DNA of 8,804 nucleotides from Candidatus Doudnabacteria bacterium (GTDB lineage: Bacteria; Patescibacteriota; Doudnabacteria; UBA920): NCBI GenBank assembly GCA_903913365.1, contig CAIWKW010000169.1, positions 1 to 8,804 of the forward strand, written 5' to 3'. The notes beneath the pieces were generated by a model that worked only from the letters and a program-made list of their open reading frames with translations, was not told the DNA's origin and did no database searches. The position numbers and the translations under genes were made by a program. Below, in pieces: positions 6,700 through 8,804 of this stretch (the first letter of the stretch is position 1; the number at the start of each line of letters is the position of its first letter).

Positions 6700-6725
6700 G
6701 TCAAAAAGGAGCTATATAGCATCAA

Positions 6726-6759
6726 AATGCGCTGCGGGGGCGGGTGGGCAAAGCGCATT
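6726..6759. other. Hairpin with a G-rich loop after the Replic_Relax gene
   Basis: AATGCGCT (6726-6733) pairs perfectly with AGCGCATT (6752-6759). The 18-base loop contains GGGGG, GGG and GGG on the + strand. A 10-base palindrome GCTATATAGC (6711-6720) precedes it. It lies between the TGA at 6697 and the terminator, so it is in the 3' UTR of the + transcript; its role is unknown. Confidence 0.5.
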
Positions 6760-6768
6760 ACATATTTT

Positions 6769-6794
6769 AAAAAAGGGCTAAAGCAGCCCTTTTT
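6769..6794. terminator. Bidirectional terminator between Replic_Relax and radC
   Basis: GGGCT (6775-6779) pairs with AGCCC (6785-6789) and is flanked by A6 and T5, so it has a U-tract in both directions. It serves the + strand operon and the convergent radC. The radC stop codon (6778-6780) falls inside the hairpin. Confidence 0.85.
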
Positions 6795-7260
6795 CTTTTA
6801 AGCTAGTATGGAATTCAGCAGTTACGATAACGTGGTCTAAAAGTTCAATGCCCAGGAGCTTTCCGGCATCTTTCAGACGCTTGGTAACTGCAAGGTCTTC
6901 GTCAGATGGTTCTAAACTGCCGCTCGGGTGGTTATGGACGACTATTACGGAAGCAGAGTTTTTTAAGATTGCGGTCCTGAAAGTTTCTCTAGGATGGATT
7001 AAACTGGCGTTTAACGTGCCGATGCTAACAGTTTCTTTGCCAAGAATCTTGTTTTGGGTGTCCAGGAAAAAGACGCAGAAGTGCTCTTTTTTAGCTTTTC
7101 TGAAACTCTGGCACTTTTGAGCAACTTCGGCTGGTCTGTAAACACCCTGACCTAGCGCTTTAACCTGTAAATTCTGGCTAAGATAGCTTTTGGCTTTTTC
7201 GTTAGCCTCGGTGTCGCTTTCTGCCGTAAACTGATAACTAATATTTATTTGGTATTCCAT
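6778..7260 (-). CDS. radC: Short RadC-family JAB/MPN domain protein
   Basis: This 160-residue protein carries the RadC metal-binding motif: E92 in IHPRETF, then H109-N-H111-P-S-G and S119-x-x-D122. These are the JAMM ligands expected of a zinc-dependent hydrolase. It lacks the helix-hairpin-helix region of full-length chromosomal RadC (about 220 residues). Instead it has a short N-terminus of unknown kind, resembling the short forms found on plasmids, prophages and genomic islands. The role in DNA repair once proposed for RadC is disputed, and no substrate is known. AAGGAG lies four bases before the ATG. Its leader contains the palindromic element at 7268-7425. Its last codons build one arm of its own terminator. 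The neighbouring transfer-type genes fit a mobile origin, but this is inference. Confidence 0.88.
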   Translation of the reverse strand: MEYQINISYQFTAESDTEANEKAKSYLSQNLQVKALGQGVYRPAEVAQKCQSFRKAKKEHFCVFFLDTQNKILGKETVSIGTLNASLIHPRETFRTAILKNSASVIVVHNHPSGSLEPSDEDLAVTKRLKDAGKLLGIELLDHVIVTAEFHTSLKEKGLL

Positions 7261-7267
7261 AAAACTC

Positions 7268-7425
7268 CTTTTTGCTTACTTATTATGGCAAGCAAAAAAC
7301 TCTGGAACGTTTTGGCGGTCAACGGGATTAAAATCTTTTTATGCCCAATGGGAAATAAATTGATTTTACCCTTGACGGCCAAAAACCCAGAGTTATAATG
7401 GGAGACAACAAGGAAGCAAAAAAGT
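7268..7425. repeat. Palindromic element, copy A
   Basis: A long imperfect palindrome. Paired arms are AACTCTGG/CCAGAGTT (7298-7305/7387-7394), GTTTT/AAAAC (7309-7313/7382-7386), GGCGGTCAA/TTGACGGCC (7314-7322/7372-7380, one mismatch), GGG/CCC (7324-7326/7369-7371) and TAAAATC/GATTTTA (7329-7335/7362-7368). An apical CCC-AAT-GGG hairpin sits at 7344-7352. The outer ends (CTTTTTGCTT and AAGCAAAAAAG) are also inverted. A diverged copy lies at 7741-7897 in the same orientation. It occupies the leader of radC on the minus strand. Confidence 0.75.
7372..7399 (+). promoter_or_regulatory. Rightward promoter in element A
   Basis: -35 TTGACG (7372-7377), a 16-base spacer and a consensus -10 TATAAT (7394-7399). 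The right arm of the palindrome forms the spacer. Any transcript would start near 7406 and meet hairpins at 7414-7448 (weak, followed by T6) and 7463-7492, so it would be short and non-coding. It runs antisense to nothing annotated. Confidence 0.6.
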
Positions 7426-7462
7426 TTTATTTTATTTCCAAGTTGCTTTTTTATTGACATGG

Positions 7463-7492
7463 ATTTAGCCACCCCTTGCGGAGTGGCTAAAT
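7463..7492. terminator. Hairpin between the cysteine-rich gene and element A
   Basis: ATTTAGCCAC (7463-7472) pairs perfectly with GTGGCTAAAT (7483-7492). On the + strand it is followed by TTGTTT, a modest terminator tail. It lies just past the stop codon of the minus-strand gene at 7504, where it may act as a 3' end-protecting or weak termination hairpin. Confidence 0.55.
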
Positions 7493-7503
7493 TTGTTTGG
7501 GGT

Positions 7504-7665
7504 TTAAACTTCGTAATACTTCTGAATATTTAAGTTGCAGGAACCGCAGGATGAACAAGTCACGGTGTCTAGGTCAATAACTTCCTGCTTGCTAGCGCTC
7601 CAGCAATTTTGGCAGCAGGGGCAGGTAATTAAATATTGAAAGTAAACGGTGTATGCTTTTGGCAT
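7504..7665 (-). CDS. 53-residue cysteine-rich putative zinc-binding protein
   Basis: A short minus-strand frame starts at the ATG at 7665 and ends at TAA 7504-7506. Seven of its 53 residues are Cys, in two clusters: C15-P-C17-C18-Q-N-C21 and C37-S-S-C40-G-S-C43. Two CxxC knuckles 18 residues apart are typical of a zinc ribbon. The extra cysteines (CxCCxxC and CxxCxxC) leave an iron-sulfur site possible. The product is otherwise hydrophilic, with no signal peptide. No Shine-Dalgarno precedes the ATG, and an in-frame TAA closes the frame just upstream, so this is the only ATG start. A 21-codon frame ends five bases upstream and could feed ribosomes into it. I do not recognise the family. Confidence 0.62.
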   Translation of the reverse strand: MPKAYTVYFQYLITCPCCQNCWSASKQEVIDLDTVTCSSCGSCNLNIQKYYEV

Positions 7666-7670
7666 TGGTT

Positions 7671-7736
7671 TTAGTTTAATGATTTAAAGAGAGAATTTTT
7701 GTTTTTGTTTGGGTGTTGGTTTAAAGTTTTTATCAC
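7671..7736 (-). CDS. Possible 21-residue leader peptide
   Basis: A GTG at 7736 follows AAAGGAAG closely and opens a frame of 21 codons, rich in Lys and Asn, that stops at 7671-7673, five bases before the ATG of the cysteine-rich gene. The spacing suggests translational coupling. The Shine-Dalgarno is too close to the GTG for comfort, and so short a frame could arise by chance. Confidence 0.25.
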   Translation of the reverse strand: MIKTLNQHPNKNKNSLFKSLN

Positions 7737-7767
7737 CTTCCTTTCTTTGCTGAATTATTATGGCGAA

Positions 7768-7797
7768 ATAACACTGGCCGAAAGTTTTAGGTGTCAA
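7768..7797 (-). promoter_or_regulatory. Possible leftward promoter in element B
   Basis: On the minus strand, consensus -35 TTGACA (7797-7792), an 18-base spacer and -10 TGTTAT (7773-7768, four of six). It would start about 100 bases before the cysteine-rich gene. Element A has only TTGACC with no good -10 in the same place. Confidence 0.45.
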
Positions 7798-7846
7798 GGG
7801 ATTAAAAATCGCATTATGGCCTACGGCAAATAATTGATTTTTACCC

Positions 7847-7875
7847 TTTATACCCTAAAAACCGGACAGTATAAT
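7847..7875 (+). promoter_or_regulatory. Rightward promoter in element B
   Basis: -35 TTTATA (7847-7852, four of six), a 17-base spacer and consensus -10 TATAAT (7870-7875). The -10 box and its surroundings are conserved with element A. Confidence 0.5.
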
Positions 7876-7881
7876 GAGAAG

Positions 7882-7970
7882 ACATAAAGAAGCAAACGGC
7901 TCTCTAGGCAAAATTGGCCGACATGCTCAGGAAAACCCCGTCACAAAAGCGCCGAAAAATGGCTTTTTTT
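7882..7970 (+). ncRNA. Candidate small RNA of about 90 bases
   Basis: It starts just after the rightward promoter of element B and ends at a terminator-like hairpin. GCC (7951-7953) pairs with GGC (7961-7963), extended by AAAAG (7945-7949) against the T-tract with C7950 bulged, and T7 follows (7964-7970). The body has no long open frame and no riboswitch motif that I recognise. A 19-codon frame from the ATG at 7923 lacks a ribosome site. The RNA would end about 120 bases before the fic gene, so it is unlikely to be its leader. The extent is inferred. Confidence 0.35.
7945..7970 (+). terminator. Rho-independent terminator of the candidate small RNA
   Basis: A short stem AAAAG-(C)-GCC / GGC-TTTTT with loop GAAAAAT, followed by a seven-T run. 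The stem is short with few G-C pairs, so efficiency is uncertain. Confidence 0.5.
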
Positions 7971-8013
7971 ATTAATGCTTAAACAAGCCAATTTTATATA
8001 GTCAAAAATATTT

Positions 8014-8085
8014 ACTTGGAATATGGCTTGACATATTCTAAATACATTGATAAACTTGGAATATAAATATTTACGTTCCAAGTTT
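8014..8085. promoter_or_regulatory. Repeated ACTTGGAATAT half-sites around the fic promoter
   Basis: ACTTGGAATAT occurs at 8014-8024 and 8054-8064 in direct orientation, 40 bases apart. The inverted form TTCCAAGTTT (8076-8085) pairs with AAACTTGGAA (8052-8061) as a perfect 10-bp stem. GAATAT/ATATTC (8019-8024/8033-8038) also brackets the -35 box. The arrangement looks like an operator; the stem also covers the region where ribosomes would load. Confidence 0.55.
8028..8056 (+). promoter_or_regulatory. Promoter of the fic gene
   Basis: Consensus -35 TTGACA (8028-8033), a 17-base spacer, and -10 TAAACT (8051-8056, four of six). The predicted start near 8063 gives a leader of about 27 bases. The -10 box overlaps the second ACTTGGAATAT site. 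Confidence 0.65.
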
Positions 8086-8089
8086 TTGC

Positions 8090-8804
8090 ATGACGTTATT
8101 TAAGGCCGGAGCGCCCAGACAACAGAATGGATACAAAAGTTTTTCACCCTCACCAATCAACCAGCCGTTAGATTGGCGCGACAAGAGGGTGGATTTGCTA
8201 TTGGCCGAAGCGATGCGTTATTTGGGAGAACTAAATGCCTATTCTAAATTAGTGCCCGATGTGGATTTTTTTATTCAAATGCATGTTACCAAAGAAGCCA
8301 CAGTTTCCAGCAAAATTGAAGGTACAAAAACGAGCATAGATGAAGCTTTGCTTTCCAAAGAAGAAGTAAACCCGGAAAAACGCGATGATTGGGAAGAAGT
8401 TAAAAATTATATTTCTGCCATCAACTATTCGATGGATGAAATGCACAAGCCAGGCCAGGCCCCATTTTCCATGAGGTTAGTTAAAGATGCCCATAAAGTT
8501 TTACTGTCCGGCGTGCGCGGTTACAGTAAACAGCCGGGCGAGATTCGCCATAGCCAAAATTGGATAGGCGGAGCCACTTTGCAGGATGCCAGTTTTATAC
8601 CGCCCCACCAAAACGAAGTGCCGGAGCTACTAGGGGATTTAGAAAAATTTTGGCATAACCGGAATCTGGAAATTCCGGATTTAATTAAAGTTGCCATGAG
8701 CCATTACCAATTTGAAACCATCCATCCATTCCTGGATGGCAACGGCCGTATTGGACGTTTGATTATTACCCTTCATTTAATCCATTTGGGGATTCTCCAA
8801 AAAC
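8090..8804 (+). CDS. Class II Fic-domain protein, AMP-transferase type (C-terminus outside window)
   Basis: An open frame from the ATG at 8090 runs 238 codons to the window end without a stop. The Fic active-site motif HPFLDGNGRIGR lies at H212-R223; its His is the catalytic base and the GNGR binds nucleotide phosphates. The N-terminal domain carries SSKIEG (S73-G78), matching the inhibitory [ST]xxxE[GN] helix of class II Fic proteins, so the enzyme should be self-inhibited until activated. IGGATLQDASFIPPH (159-173) is typical of the substrate flap of this subfamily. Such proteins transfer AMP to target hydroxyls; the target is unknown. About 100-140 residues, often with a winged helix, are expected beyond the window. 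No Shine-Dalgarno is visible. No partner antitoxin gene is seen upstream, which fits a built-in inhibitor. Confidence 0.9.
   Translation, partial: MTLFKAGAPRQQNGYKSFSPSPINQPLDWRDKRVDLLLAEAMRYLGELNAYSKLVPDVDFFIQMHVTKEATVSSKIEGTKTSIDEALLSKEEVNPEKRDDWEEVKNYISAINYSMDEMHKPGQAPFSMRLVKDAHKVLLSGVRGYSKQPGEIRHSQNWIGGATLQDASFIPPHQNEVPELLGDLEKFWHNRNLEIPDLIKVAMSHYQFETIHPFLDGNGRIGRLIITLHLIHLGILQK

Larger units (their letters stand above)
7741..7897. repeat. Palindromic element, copy B
   Basis: A diverged copy of the element at 7268-7425. It shares TATTATGGC near the left end (7756-7764; 7281-7289 in A), GGGATTAAAA, AAATAA(A)TTGATTTT-ACCC and TATAATG-GA. Arms include ACTG/CAGT (7773-7776/7867-7870), CCG/CGG (7778-7780/7863-7865), TTTTAG/CTAAAA (7785-7790/7855-7860), AAGGG/CCCTT (7796-7800/7844-7848) and TAAAAATC/GATTTTTA (7803-7810/7836-7843). 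The apical hairpin is GCC-TAC-GGC (7819-7827), with its outer pair swapped relative to copy A. It lies upstream of the cysteine-rich gene on the minus strand. Confidence 0.72.

Noticed and set aside
7460..7530. A 24-codon + strand frame starting ATGGATTTAGCC
   Set aside because: There is no ribosome site at suitable distance, and it overlaps the terminator hairpin and the end of the cysteine-rich gene.
7268..7897. A CRISPR array
   Set aside because: There are only two long, diverged copies with internal symmetry, no short regular repeats or spacers, and no cas genes.
8128..8170. A fic start at the ATG at 8128, with a frameshift to the downstream Fic frame
   Set aside because: That frame stops within 14 codons. 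The frame from the ATG at 8090 is continuous with the Fic domain and gives a typical N-terminus, so no frameshift is needed.
8249..8446. A 65-codon minus-strand frame inside fic
   Set aside because: It is antisense to conserved Fic residues, including the inhibitory motif, and has no features of its own.

Overview
The window looks like a chromosomal segment of a small-genome bacterium, most likely a Candidate Phyla Radiation (Patescibacteria) member. This is inference. It rests on dispersed palindromes containing TTCGCATAAAGCT cores, a TCATTGCGAG...CTCGCAATGAC repeat, GAATTTAG arrays, several genes lacking a Shine-Dalgarno, and a lone VirD4-like ATPase followed by a replication-relaxation-type protein. 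TAA, TAG and TGA all act as stops, so the code looks standard.

Left part (1-2140, minus strand): three separately transcribed genes. A zinc-ribbon protein is cut by the window edge (1-73). Next is an inositol-monophosphatase/FBPase-like protein (279-1442), with its own promoter, strong Shine-Dalgarno and terminator. Last is a stand-alone CheY-like response regulator (1689-2075) with a TTGACA promoter, a hairpin-rich 3' UTR and a strong terminator.

Middle (2140-3014): about 875 bases with no convincing gene. It holds a 103-bp palindromic repeat, a nest of smaller hairpin repeats, a 101-base tract with no G on the + strand, a G-rich patch with a G8 run, and a GC-rich hairpin next to the following gene.

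Mobile-type module (3015-6800, plus strand): a 921-residue membrane-anchored VirD4/TraG-like ATPase and a 293-residue Replic_Relax-like winged-helix protein, 37 bases apart. They end at a two-way terminator shared with a convergent short RadC (6778-7260, minus), whose stop codon lies inside the terminator hairpin.

Right part (7260-8804): the most unusual stretch. Two diverged copies of a ~155-bp palindromic element lie in the same orientation, one upstream of radC and one upstream of a 53-residue cysteine-rich protein that standard length cut-offs miss. Each copy can fold into a long hairpin with compensatory changes between copies, and each ends in a TATAAT box pointing to the right. The second copy is followed by a candidate ~90-base RNA with a terminator. 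The window ends in a class II Fic AMP-transferase (8090 onward, truncated by the window), with a TTGACA promoter surrounded by repeated ACTTGGAATAT half-sites.
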